From: Ga0077527 sp049433545
Lineage (GTDB): Bacteria > Pseudomonadota > Gammaproteobacteria > Burkholderiales > SG8-41
Length of the DNA: 19,849 nucleotides
NCBI GenBank assembly: GCA_049433545.1
Contig: JBMTEY010000037.1
Coordinates: 1 to 19,849 of the forward strand
Direction of reading: 5' to 3'
The notes under the pieces are model-generated. The model saw nothing but the letters and a program-made list of their open reading frames with translations. It did not search any database and was not told the DNA's origin. Positions 6,919-14,353 of the stretch are shown piece after piece. Position 1 is the first letter of the stretch. Each line of letters starts with the position of its first letter. The position numbers and the translations under genes are program-made.

Positions 6919-8448
6919 ATGGCTTTTGACGCCAACCGCGCCGATCTCTGCATCGGCGTCATCGGTACCGGTGCCATGGGACGTGGCATCGTGCAGGTCG
7001 CCGCCGCCGGCGGCATCAATGTGGTGATGATGGACACCCGCGAGGGCGCGGCGGACGAGGCGCGCGAATTTGTCGCAAAAATGCTGGCGCGTGCTGCCGA
7101 AAAGGGCAGCATCAGCAAGGCCGATGCCGATTCAGCCACTGCACGCATCCGGGTTGCGCGCAGCCTGGCGGAATTCAAGAATTGCCACATGATCGTCGAG
7201 GCAATCATCGAGAATCTCGACGCCAAACGCGCGCTGTTCGGCGAACTGGAAGGAATCGTCGGGCCTGAATGCATCCTCGCCACCAACACTTCCTCGATGT
7301 CGGTAACGACCATCGCGGCAAAGCTGAAGACGCCGCAACGCTTCGCTGGATTCCATTTCTTCAATCCGGTGCCGCTGATGAAGCTGGTCGAAGTCATCGA
7401 CGGCCTGCTGACCGAAAACTGGGTGTCCGAAGCGCTGATGGTGATCGGCAAGCGGATGACGCGCGAACCGGTGCGCCTTACCGACGCCCCGGGATTCCTG
7501 GTCAACCAGGTCGGCCGGGGCTTCACACTGGAAGCCTCGCACCTGGTTTATGAAGGCATCGCGTCGTTCGCCGATGTCGATCGCGTGATGCGCGATGTCG
7601 GTGGATTCCGCATGGGGCCGTTCGAGCTGATGGAGCTGACCGGGCTCGACGTCACGCAGCCGGCATCCGCCCTGATCTACAACCAGTTTTTCCAGGAACC
7701 GCGCTACCGTCCGAACCTGATCATGCAGTCGCGCTACGAGGCCGGGGTGCTGGGCCGCAAGAGCAAGAAAGGGTTCTACGACTACGACGCGGAAATGAAA
7801 CCGATCGTGGCCCCTGAACCCACCGCTCCCTCCGCGCGCCCGGCCAGCGTCTGGATCAGCAAGGCCGAAGCGCAGGGTCATGAAACACTGCAGGCACTGC
7901 TGACGAAACTGGGCGCCAGCATTGAAACCGGGGCCAAACCTTCGGCCAAGGCCTTGATTCTCGTAACACCGGTGGGCAAGGATGCAACCAGCTGTGCGGT
8001 GGAAGAGGGCCTCGATCCCAAACGCACGGTCGCGGTCGACACCCTGTTTCCCATGGTCAAGCGCCGCACCATCATGGCTACCCCGGTGACCGATCCGGCG
8101 ATGCGTGACGCCGCGCACGGCCTGCTCGCATCCGACGGTGTGCCGGTGACGGTCTGCCGCGACAGCCCGGGTTTCATCGCCCAGCGTATTGTCGCGATGA
8201 TCGTCAACATCGGTTGCTCAATCGCGCAAAGCCGTACTGCGCAACCCGCTGACATCGACAAGGCCGTGACCCTGGGACTGAACTATCCCAACGGCCCGTT
8301 CAAGTTCGGCGATGTCATCGGCGTCGAACGCGTACACCGCGTGCTCGCCAGCATGAACACCATTTATGCCGACCCGCGCTACCGCCCCAACATCTGGCTG
8401 ACACGCCGCGCCAAGCTCGGCGTATCGCTGCTGACCCCCGAACCCTGA
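6919..8448 (+). CDS. 3-hydroxyacyl-CoA dehydrogenase, long PaaH-like form
   Basis: This 509-residue NAD enzyme oxidises a 3-hydroxyacyl-CoA to the 3-ketoacyl-CoA. An N-terminal Rossmann domain (VIGTGAMG, residues 14-21) is followed by a helical C-terminal domain (~190-290, PGFLVNQVGRGF) and, after a linker, a second partial dehydrogenase-type domain (~325-505, with another SPGFIAQRI). The catalytic set aligns exactly with the human enzyme at an offset of 12: S125, H146, E158 and N196. Length and domain layout match the PaaH-type enzymes of phenylacetate degradation, although no ring-opening genes are present here. The ribosome site is weak (CAGG). It lies between the crotonase and thiolase genes and is probably co-transcribed with both. 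Confidence 0.92.
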   Translation: MAFDANRADLCIGVIGTGAMGRGIVQVAAAGGINVVMMDTREGAADEAREFVAKMLARAAEKGSISKADADSATARIRVARSLAEFKNCHMIVEAIIENLDAKRALFGELEGIVGPECILATNTSSMSVTTIAAKLKTPQRFAGFHFFNPVPLMKLVEVIDGLLTENWVSEALMVIGKRMTREPVRLTDAPGFLVNQVGRGFTLEASHLVYEGIASFADVDRVMRDVGGFRMGPFELMELTGLDVTQPASALIYNQFFQEPRYRPNLIMQSRYEAGVLGRKSKKGFYDYDAEMKPIVAPEPTAPSARPASVWISKAEAQGHETLQALLTKLGASIETGAKPSAKALILVTPVGKDATSCAVEEGLDPKRTVAVDTLFPMVKRRTIMATPVTDPAMRDAAHGLLASDGVPVTVCRDSPGFIAQRIVAMIVNIGCSIAQSRTAQPADIDKAVTLGLNYPNGPFKFGDVIGVERVHRVLASMNTIYADPRYRPNIWLTRRAKLGVSLLTPEP

Positions 8449-8464
8449 TCCGAGAGGAATAAAC

Positions 8465-9667
8465 ATGCTCGACGCCTACCTGTACGAAGGACTGCGCACA
8501 CCGTTCGGCCGCCATGGCGGCACGCTCGCGAAAGTTCGTCCCGACGACCTGCTCGCCGAAGTCATGAAAAACCTGATGGCGAAATCCAAATTCAAGGTGG
8601 AGCAGGTCGAGGATATCGTCGTCGGCTGCGCCAACCAGGGCGGCGAAGACAGCCGCTGCGTCGCACGCCATGCCGGACTGTCCGCCGGCTTTCCCATTGA
8701 AATCCCGGGTACCGTGCTGCAGCGGAACTGCGCCAGCGGTCTCGGTGCACTGGCCCATGCCGCGCATTCGATCACCGCAGGCGAGGGCGACGTATTCATC
8801 GTTGGCGGTGTCGAGAGCATGAGCCGCTCGCCCATCGTCATGAGCCGTGCCGAAAGCGCATTCGATCGCGGCATCAAGATGTTCGACAGCACCATCGGCC
8901 CGCGCTTTTCTAATCCGAAACTGGTCAAGCAGTTCGGCGATCCGCAGATGCCGCAGACCGCGGACAACCTGGCGCGCGAATACGGCATCACCCGTGAACA
9001 GGCCGACACTTTTGCGGCGGCTTCCCAGCAGAAATTCGCGGTCGCAAAAGGCGAGGGATTCTTTGCCGGTGAGATCGCCCCGGTTGAATTGCCGCCGACG
9101 CGCAAAGGACCGGTTCCGCCGGTGGCCGAAGACGAGCATCCCCGTCCCGGTACCGATGTTGCCGCGCTTGCCAAGATGAAAGTGCTCTATGAAGGCGGCA
9201 TTACCACCGCCGGCAATGCCTCGGGCGTGAATGACGGCGCAGTGGCCCTGGTGGTCGGTTCGCGCGCCGCCGGCGAAAAGGCCGGCGCCAAACCGCTGGC
9301 CCGGATCATTGCCAGTGCCTCGATGGGTGTGCGTCCTGACATCATGGGCATCGGTCCGGTTGCGGCCTCGCAAAAGGCACTGGCCCGCGTCGGCCTCGGC
9401 ATCAAGGATATGGACATCATCGAAATCAATGAAGCTTTTGCCGCCCAGGTCCTGTCGTGCCTGAAAGGTCTTGGCGTGGCACTGGATGACAAACGCGTCA
9501 ATCCGAACGGCGGCGCGATCGCCCTTGGTCACCCCCTCGGTGCGTCCGGCGCACGCATTGCGTTGACCGCGGCACGGCAGTTGCAGCGCAGCGGCGGCAA
9601 ATACGCGCTGGTTTCACTGTGCATAGGTGGTGGGCAGGGCATGGCAGTGGTGCTGGAGCGGGTATAA
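8465..9667 (+). CDS. Thiolase (acetyl-CoA C-acyltransferase family)
   Basis: This 400-residue thiolase cleaves a 3-ketoacyl-CoA with CoA to release acetyl-CoA or a related unit, the last step of the cluster. The nucleophile is C89 in LQRNCASGLGAL. The second active-site set is complete: NEAFAAQ, H356 in GGAIALGHPLGASG, and C386 in CIGGGQG. The C89 position and the 30-residue H-C spacing agree with the degradative and biosynthetic thiolases. The ATG has a good ribosome site (GAGAGGA, about 6 nt spacing) and lies 16 bp after the dehydrogenase stop. Sequence alone does not separate acetoacetyl-CoA thiolase from longer-chain or 3-oxoadipyl-CoA thiolase. It appears to be the last gene of the cluster. 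Confidence 0.94.
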   Translation: MLDAYLYEGLRTPFGRHGGTLAKVRPDDLLAEVMKNLMAKSKFKVEQVEDIVVGCANQGGEDSRCVARHAGLSAGFPIEIPGTVLQRNCASGLGALAHAAHSITAGEGDVFIVGGVESMSRSPIVMSRAESAFDRGIKMFDSTIGPRFSNPKLVKQFGDPQMPQTADNLAREYGITREQADTFAAASQQKFAVAKGEGFFAGEIAPVELPPTRKGPVPPVAEDEHPRPGTDVAALAKMKVLYEGGITTAGNASGVNDGAVALVVGSRAAGEKAGAKPLARIIASASMGVRPDIMGIGPVAASQKALARVGLGIKDMDIIEINEAFAAQVLSCLKGLGVALDDKRVNPNGGAIALGHPLGASGARIALTAARQLQRSGGKYALVSLCIGGGQGMAVVLERV

Positions 9668-9696
9668 ACGCCTTTTTTAAGCCCCCTAAACCCGGT

Positions 9697-9718
9697 TTTG
9701 TGAAAAAAATCACGAAAA
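9697..9718. repeat. AT-rich inverted repeat after the thiolase gene
   Basis: TTTTGTGA and TCACGAAA flank a loop of six A residues and can form an 8-bp stem with one G-U pair, 30 bp after the thiolase stop. There is no uridine run after it on the plus strand, so it is a poor intrinsic terminator. It may still protect the 3' end of the transcript or be chance in an A-rich stretch. Confidence 0.3.
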
Positions 9719-9810
9719 CACCCATGCCGGCAAACTTACCAAAATGTTAGATTTGCCCGGTCATCAAGGCGAGGCCATACTTCCAGGCAAGGGCACAGAA
9801 ACTGATTGAG

Positions 9811-10116
9811 TTGCGGTCCAAAGGGATGCCTACGGTGCGTTTCGAGTTCATCGTGCGCCTGCTGCGCCTCGATACCCAGATCATCACCCTGTCCATCTAC
9901 TGGGAAGATGGCAGGGAATTCATGCAGATACCGTCGGTTCAGAACGTTCAGCGCAAGCTGGTTTATGCCAGTGAACCCCGCGTCAGCGGCAGTTTTAATG
10001 ATCTGGCCTTGCTGTGTTACCCCTATGACCTGGAATCTAAGGTCGCGGTGAAAGCAGAGCTGGATCGGATGGTCGGTTTGATCGGGGATCACGGTCGTAA
10101 AAGTTCCAAAGCCTGA
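9811..10116 (+). CDS. Small hypothetical protein, start uncertain
   Basis: I do not recognise this protein. With the TTG at 9811 it has 101 residues; the first in-frame ATG (9826) gives 96. The frame stays open back to 9751, and a CTG at 9802 lies 8 nt after an AAGGG, so the true start is unclear. It has no membrane segment or signal peptide. Residues ~10-45 alternate hydrophobic and polar residues as in beta strands (RFEFIVRLLRLD, ITLSIYWEDG), and the C-terminus is charged (GRKSSKA). The protein-like composition favours this strand over the opposite frame. It lies alone between the thiolase gene and the convergent ankyrin gene, with no evident promoter. Confidence 0.5.
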   Translation: MRSKGMPTVRFEFIVRLLRLDTQIITLSIYWEDGREFMQIPSVQNVQRKLVYASEPRVSGSFNDLALLCYPYDLESKVAVKAELDRMVGLIGDHGRKSSKA

Positions 10117-10169
10117 ATCGCCGCTTGGGGGCTCGGCTGACCCCTACATAATTTGACATAATACACATT

Positions 10170-10191
10170 ATACGCATTGAATGATGCGTAT
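10170..10191. repeat. Perfect 8-bp-arm inverted repeat in the convergent spacer
   Basis: ATACGCAT (10170-10177) and ATGCGTAT (10184-10191) flank a 6-nt loop, TGAATG. It lies in the 117-bp AT-rich spacer between the small plus-strand gene and the convergent ankyrin gene. It could be a bidirectional transcription stop or a protein site. No U-run follows on either side, so it is not a standard terminator. A TTGACA (10153-10158) and, on the minus strand, a TATAAT (10167-10172) lie nearby without proper partners. Confidence 0.4.
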
Positions 10192-10233
10192 GACAGAGAT
10201 GCGGCGTCTCTGGAAACTCAGCCGAAACGGCAG

Positions 10234-10872
10234 TTATTCTTCCACCCCGGCCTTCCGCAGCATAGCCTCGACATCCTTGTGACCGCGATCACGGGCCAGT
10301 TTCAGGGCCGTGTCGCCATCATCAGTCGTGACCCTGGCATTGGCGCCATGTTCCAGCAGCAGCAACAGGGTTTGCAGATGACCTTCCCGGGCCGCCATCA
10401 TCAGGGGGGTCGTGCCATTGACGGCGGCGGCATTGACGTCGGCGCCTTTGGCGATCAGCAGCCGGGCTATATCCGTGCGGTCTCGAGCGGCCGCATAGAT
10501 CAGAGGCGTCCACCCGGCGTGATTGACCGGGGCTCCCGCCTGCAGCAGCAGCTGCACGATCTCGGTATGGCCCAGTATGGCGGCCAGCATCAGTGCGGAT
10601 TCACCCAGCGTATTGCGCATGTGGATCCTGGGTCGTGCCGCCAGCAGCGTCCTGACCACGCCGGGTTTGCCTTCGCGGACCGCCAGCATCAGCAGGGTTT
10701 CGCCCTGCGGGCTGACGGTATCCACATCCATGCCGCGGCGGAGTAAATCGCTGATGGTCCGCTCATCGTCGATGCGGATGGCCTGCAACATGTCCTCATA
10801 AGCGCCAGCATAGGCGCCGGCACAAAGAAAGAGCCCCAGCACAAAGCTAAGAAAAGAGTTGCGGATTATCAT
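10234..10872 (-). CDS. Secreted ankyrin-repeat protein
   Basis: This is a 212-residue protein with an N-terminal signal peptide (hydrophobic residues ~6-20, likely cleavage AYA-GA after residue 22), so it probably acts in the periplasm. The rest is about four to five ankyrin repeats (~57-86, 90-115, 120-149, 153-182, 186-212) with typical phrases such as TPLIYAAARDRTDIARLLIAKGADVN. Ankyrin repeats bind other proteins; the partner is unknown. The ATG is 4 nt after the tatD stop with no ribosome site of its own visible, so it is probably translated by coupling as the last gene of the large minus-strand cluster. Its 3' end faces the small hypothetical gene. Confidence 0.88.
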   Translation of the reverse strand: MIIRNSFLSFVLGLFLCAGAYAGAYEDMLQAIRIDDERTISDLLRRGMDVDTVSPQGETLLMLAVREGKPGVVRTLLAARPRIHMRNTLGESALMLAAILGHTEIVQLLLQAGAPVNHAGWTPLIYAAARDRTDIARLLIAKGADVNAAAVNGTTPLMMAAREGHLQTLLLLLEHGANARVTTDDGDTALKLARDRGHKDVEAMLRKAGVEE

Positions 10873-10876
10873 TTAA

Positions 10877-11644
10877 CTATTTGTTAATATTGAATAATTT
10901 GTAAAAGTTTGCCGTGGTTTGAGCTGCGATGTCGGGAAAAGGCCGCTCCTGCAATCTGGCCACCTCCTCAGCCACATGCCTTACCCAGCCCGGCTGGTTG
11001 GTTTTTCCGCGAAACGGGACCGGGGCCAGATAGGGGGAGTCGGTTTCCACCAGCAGGCGATCCAGCGGCACCTGACGAGCGACTTCCTTCAGGTCCCTGG
11101 CGTTCCTGAAAGTCACGATGCCCGAGAAAGAGATGTAAAAACCCATGTCCAGAGCGCCTTGGGCCGTATCCCAGGCCTCGGTAAAACAGTGCATGACCCC
11201 GCCCGCTTCTCCCGCATTTTCTTCCCGCATGATCCGCAAGGTGTCTGCCGCTGCGCTGCGGGTATGGATGATCAGCGGTTTCTTTGCTGCACGCGCAGCG
11301 CGTATATGTGTACGAAAACGCTCGCGCTGCCACTCCAGGTCGCCGGTAAGGCGATAATAATCCAGCCCGGTTTCGCCGATGGCAACCACCTTCGGATGTT
11401 GCGCAAGTTCGACCAGTTCCGCCACGCCGGGTTCACGCAGATCGGGGTAATCCGGATGCACGCCCACGGACGCGTATAGATGTTCATGCTGTTCGGCCAG
11501 CGCGAGCACCCTCGGGAAATCCTCCAGCGTCACGCTGACGCAAAGCGCCGCAACGACGCCGTTATCGCGCATGGTCGCGAACACCGATGGCAGGTCGCCG
11601 GCGAGTTCCGGAAAATCAAGGTGACAGTGCGAGTCGACCAGCAT
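10877..11644 (-). CDS. tatD: TatD family metal-dependent hydrolase (DNase)
   Basis: This 255-residue TIM-barrel metallohydrolase belongs to the TatD family, whose members have 3'-5' exonuclease or DNase activity. The metal ligands are all present: H6 and H8 in DSHCHLD, E91 in IGETGLDYY, H127 in IIHTRSA, H152 in GVMHCFTE, and D202 in VETDSPYLAP. The frame stays open further upstream, to 11719. The start at 11644 is chosen because the family begins right before the DSHCHLD motif and because it is 1 nt after the holB stop. No separate ribosome site is seen, so translation is probably coupled to holB. The protein is cytoplasmic and not part of the twin-arginine export machinery despite its name. 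Confidence 0.94.
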   Translation of the reverse strand: MLVDSHCHLDFPELAGDLPSVFATMRDNGVVAALCVSVTLEDFPRVLALAEQHEHLYASVGVHPDYPDLREPGVAELVELAQHPKVVAIGETGLDYYRLTGDLEWQRERFRTHIRAARAAKKPLIIHTRSAAADTLRIMREENAGEAGGVMHCFTEAWDTAQGALDMGFYISFSGIVTFRNARDLKEVARQVPLDRLLVETDSPYLAPVPFRGKTNQPGWVRHVAEEVARLQERPFPDIAAQTTANFYKLFNINK

Positions 11645-11645
11645 G

Positions 11646-12656
11646 TCAGGCGGCTTTGCGCGGCGGATTGAGCAGCGCCGAATACGCCAGCAGCACGCTT
11701 TCAATGTACAGACGGGCATTCAGCGGATGCTGGATGTTGCGCTGTTCGCGTACCAGCTTGCGGTGCAGGCGCAGCGCGGCCAGCGGCTGTATGCGCCGGG
11801 CTATCAATGACAGTTCGTTCGCCAGGTCCGGGTTGTAACGTACGCTCCCCAGCAGGCGCCGGGCAACGATGTCATAGGTCCATTTCTGCAGCCAGTTGAC
11901 GAACCGCTCCAGCGGCAATTCGCGGAACATTTCGGCCACGGTGACCGGATCAAAATCCGGCACGGCGATGCGCACGAGGAAATCGCGCCTCCCGGCCAGT
12001 TCGCCGCCCTCGCTCGCTGCCAGGGCCAGCAACGGCGCGCCGGAACACTGCGCCAGCGCCACCTCGGGATTTGCCACACCCTGCCCGCCCAGCCACTGCA
12101 ACGCCACGGCCGGATCCGGTTCACGCAGGCTCAGTTGCCGGCAGCGGCTGACGATGGTGCGCGGCAGGCGATGCGGGCGATGGCTGATCAGGATGAAATG
12201 AGTCTGCTGCGGCGGCTCTTCGAGGTTTTTCAGCAGCGCATTGGCCGCATTGACGTTCAGCGCCTCCGCCGGACAGACCAGCACGACTTTGCGGCCCCCG
12301 CGATGGCTGGAAACGTGGATGAAATCATGCAGATCACGGACCTGTTCGATGCCTATCCACGGACTGGCCTTGATTTTCCTGCCAGCCTCCTCGGCCTGTT
12401 CGTCCGCGGCCTCCTCGGTGACAGGTGCCAGCATGCGGAAATCGGGATGTGCGCCCGTCTCCTGCCAGTTGCAGGCGACGCACCGCCCGCAGGCGGCTGC
12501 ATCCGGACCCGGAGTTTCGCAAAGCAGTCCATTGGCCAGCGCCATGCCGAAAGCCTGCTTGCCGATGCCGCGGGGGCCCTTGATCAGCAAGGCATGCGCC
12601 AGCCGGGCTTTCTGCGCCAGCTGGGCCCTTAATTCGGCTTCAAACCAGATAGTCAT
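11646..12656 (-). CDS. holB: DNA polymerase III delta' subunit
   Basis: This 336-residue AAA+ protein is a fixed subunit of the clamp loader that places the beta sliding clamp on DNA. The N-terminal ATPase domain has a Walker-A-like GPRGIGKQ (27-34) and a four-cysteine zinc module (C46, C56, C59, C62). The hallmark motifs ANALLKNLEEPP and TIVSRC follow, then the C-terminal helical domain that joins the clamp-loader ring. Length is normal. It is preceded by a 75-bp AT-rich gap after tmk and followed 1 nt later by tatD. The pilZ gene that lies between holB and tatD in several relatives (for example Pseudomonas aeruginosa) is absent. Confidence 0.95.
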   Translation of the reverse strand: MTIWFEAELRAQLAQKARLAHALLIKGPRGIGKQAFGMALANGLLCETPGPDAAACGRCVACNWQETGAHPDFRMLAPVTEEAADEQAEEAGRKIKASPWIGIEQVRDLHDFIHVSSHRGGRKVVLVCPAEALNVNAANALLKNLEEPPQQTHFILISHRPHRLPRTIVSRCRQLSLREPDPAVALQWLGGQGVANPEVALAQCSGAPLLALAASEGGELAGRRDFLVRIAVPDFDPVTVAEMFRELPLERFVNWLQKWTYDIVARRLLGSVRYNPDLANELSLIARRIQPLAALRLHRKLVREQRNIQHPLNARLYIESVLLAYSALLNPPRKAA

Positions 12657-12731
12657 TTAAATTCAATGCATTGAAACAATAACCTGAGACAAGCTATTGA
12701 ATAAGAGAGAAAAGTAGAATTCTGTTTATTT
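12657..12731 (-). other. AT-rich spacer with a 14-bp palindrome
   Basis: This 75-bp gap between tmk and holB is markedly richer in A and T than the genes around it. It includes a perfect palindrome, TTCAATGCATTGAA (12662-12675), ending six bases before the holB ATG. No good promoter pair or terminator is visible. The palindrome sits where a ribosome site would be, so it could influence holB translation or bind a regulator. Confidence 0.4.
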
Positions 12732-13346
12732 TCAGATACTTAAAATAATTTTTTCCAGTTCGACCTGAATTTCGCTGATCGCCCTCGCGGCATCGATGCA
12801 GCGAATTCTCTGTGGATGCTCCGCCGCACGCCTCAGGTATGCGGCACGTACCCGCTCATAAAACGCCTGCTGCTCGCGTTCGAAGCGGTCCGGCGCCCTG
12901 GCCTGCCGTGTGCGTTCGCGCCCGGTTTCGGGATCGACGTCGAAGTAGAGAGTGAGGTCCGGCTGCAGTTTGCCGTGCACCCAGTTCTCCAGCGCGGCTA
13001 TCCGTTCCCAGGCCACCCCGCTGCCGCCGGCCTGGTAGGCAAAAGTGGCATCAGTAAAACGGTCGCAGAGCACCCATCGCCCGGCAGCCAGCGCCGGCTC
13101 GATGACCTGTGCAATATGTTCCTGGCGCGCGGCAAACATCACCAACGCTTCGGTCTCCGGCTGTCGTGCCTCGTGGCTGTCCAGCAGCAGCTTGCGCAAG
13201 GCTTCGCCGAACGGCGTGCCCCCGGGTTCACGGGTGACGGTCAGCGCCACACCACGACCATCGAGCAGGCCACGCAGCCACTCGAGATGCGTGGTCTTGC
13301 CCGCGCCGTCCATGCCTTCCAGCGTGATGAATTTGCCGCGACTCAC
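12732..13346 (-). CDS. tmk: Thymidylate kinase
   Basis: This 204-residue P-loop kinase converts dTMP to dTDP with ATP, an essential step in dTTP synthesis. It has the P-loop GMDGAGKTT (11-19), the TREPGGTP segment, the DRF motif (95-97) and a lid region with arginines (142-155). The start is GTG at 13344-13346, overlapping the mltG stop in a GTGA arrangement, with GGGGA about 5 nt upstream as ribosome site. Length is typical. It is coupled to mltG upstream and separated from holB by an AT-rich spacer. Confidence 0.95.
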   Translation of the reverse strand: MSRGKFITLEGMDGAGKTTHLEWLRGLLDGRGVALTVTREPGGTPFGEALRKLLLDSHEARQPETEALVMFAARQEHIAQVIEPALAAGRWVLCDRFTDATFAYQAGGSGVAWERIAALENWVHGKLQPDLTLYFDVDPETGRERTRQARAPDRFEREQQAFYERVRAAYLRRAAEHPQRIRCIDAARAISEIQVELEKIILSI

Positions 13347-14353
13347 CGCCGTCCCCTGCGCTGGTAGCGGGTTACCGCACGCTCATGCTCCGCCAGCGTG
13401 CGCGAAAATACCGAAGTGCCGTCGCCGCGGGAAACAAAATACATCGCATCGCTGGAAGCGGGATTGAGGGTCGCGCGCAAGGAATCGAGTCCGGGCATGG
13501 CTATGGGAGTGGGCGGCAATCCGCTGCGGGTATAGGTATTGTAAGGCGTGTCGGTCGTCAAATCGCGTTTGCGTATGTTGCCGTCGAAAGCCTCGCCCAT
13601 GCCGTAAATGACCGTGGGATCGGTCTGCAGGCGCATGCCGATGCGCAGGCGGTTGATGAACACCGCGGCCACCAGCCCGCGCTCTTCCGGGCGCCCTGTC
13701 TCCTTCTCGACGATCGATGCCAGGATCAGCGCCTCCAGCGGCGACTTCAGCGGCAGATCCGGCGCGCGCCGTCCCCACTCCTGGTCGAGATGCCGCAGCA
13801 TCAGCCGGTGTGCGCGGCGCAGTATCATCAGATCGCTGCTGCCTTCGCCAAAATGATAGGTATCGGGGAAAAACCAGCCTTCTGCGGATGGCTGTTCGAT
13901 GCCAAGCTTCGCAAGCAGTTCGGTTTCGCTCAGGCCTGCAGTCTCGTTCTTCACCTTGGGATGCTCCTGCAGCGCCTTGCGCACCTGCCTGAATGTCCAG
14001 CCCTCGACGAAAGTGATGGTTACCTGCGTAACGTCGCCGCGGGTGATCTGCTGCAGCAGGTCGAGCGGCGTCAGCGGCCGCGCAAATTCGTAATTGCCTG
14101 CCTTGAGATTGCCGGCATCTCCGCGCAAACGTCCGATCAGCACGAAAAGTTCGGGATGCTCAAGAACTCCCGCGGCAGCCAGGCGCGTCGCCACACCCTT
14201 AAGGCCGCTGCCCGCGCGCAACTCGAAAGTCACCGGCGACTGCTGCATTGGCAGTTCGCTGTGCGCGTAGTAGTACAGCGTGCCGCCTGCCGCGGCAACA
14301 GCCAGCAGGCCCGACAACAGCAGCCATTTAATGAGACGGATTACGGCAGGCAT
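13343..14353 (-). CDS. mltG: Endolytic murein transglycosylase MltG
   Basis: This 336-residue inner-membrane protein has one N-terminal transmembrane segment (~6-29) and a periplasmic YceG domain. MltG cuts nascent peptidoglycan strands and so limits glycan length. It contains the LysM-like N-terminal region (~40-110), the GWFFPDTYHF motif (159-168), the LASIVEKETG motif (211-220) that carries the catalytic glutamate, and NTYTRSGLPPTPI near the C-terminus. Its first 26 bases overlap the end of pabC, and its TGA overlaps the tmk start. No other in-frame start would keep the membrane anchor, so the overlap is probably real. Confidence 0.94.
   Translation of the reverse strand: MPAVIRLIKWLLLSGLLAVAAAGGTLYYYAHSELPMQQSPVTFELRAGSGLKGVATRLAAAGVLEHPELFVLIGRLRGDAGNLKAGNYEFARPLTPLDLLQQITRGDVTQVTITFVEGWTFRQVRKALQEHPKVKNETAGLSETELLAKLGIEQPSAEGWFFPDTYHFGEGSSDLMILRRAHRLMLRHLDQEWGRRAPDLPLKSPLEALILASIVEKETGRPEERGLVAAVFINRLRIGMRLQTDPTVIYGMGEAFDGNIRKRDLTTDTPYNTYTRSGLPPTPIAMPGLDSLRATLNPASSDAMYFVSRGDGTSVFSRTLAEHERAVTRYQRRGRR

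Noticed and set aside
8315..9532. A 405-codon minus-strand frame opposite the thiolase gene
   Set aside because: It has shadow-like composition with no motifs, and the plus strand encodes a complete thiolase over the same bases.
9697..9718. Intrinsic terminator after the thiolase gene
   Set aside because: The stem is AT-rich with no following U-run, so it was listed only as an inverted repeat.
9744..9809. A 21-codon frame as a leader peptide before the small hypothetical gene
   Set aside because: It has no ribosome site, no repeated regulatory codons and no attenuator structure after it.
10153..10182. Plus-strand promoter from TTGACA (10153-10158) with TTGAAT 18 bp downstream
   Set aside because: The -10 is poor and the only target would be the antisense strand of the ankyrin gene. 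It is mentioned only within the spacer finding.
11645..11719. N-terminal extension of TatD from an upstream start at 11719
   Set aside because: The extra residues are Cys/Arg-rich and lie within the holB coding end. The family starts directly before DSHCHLD, so 11644 was used.
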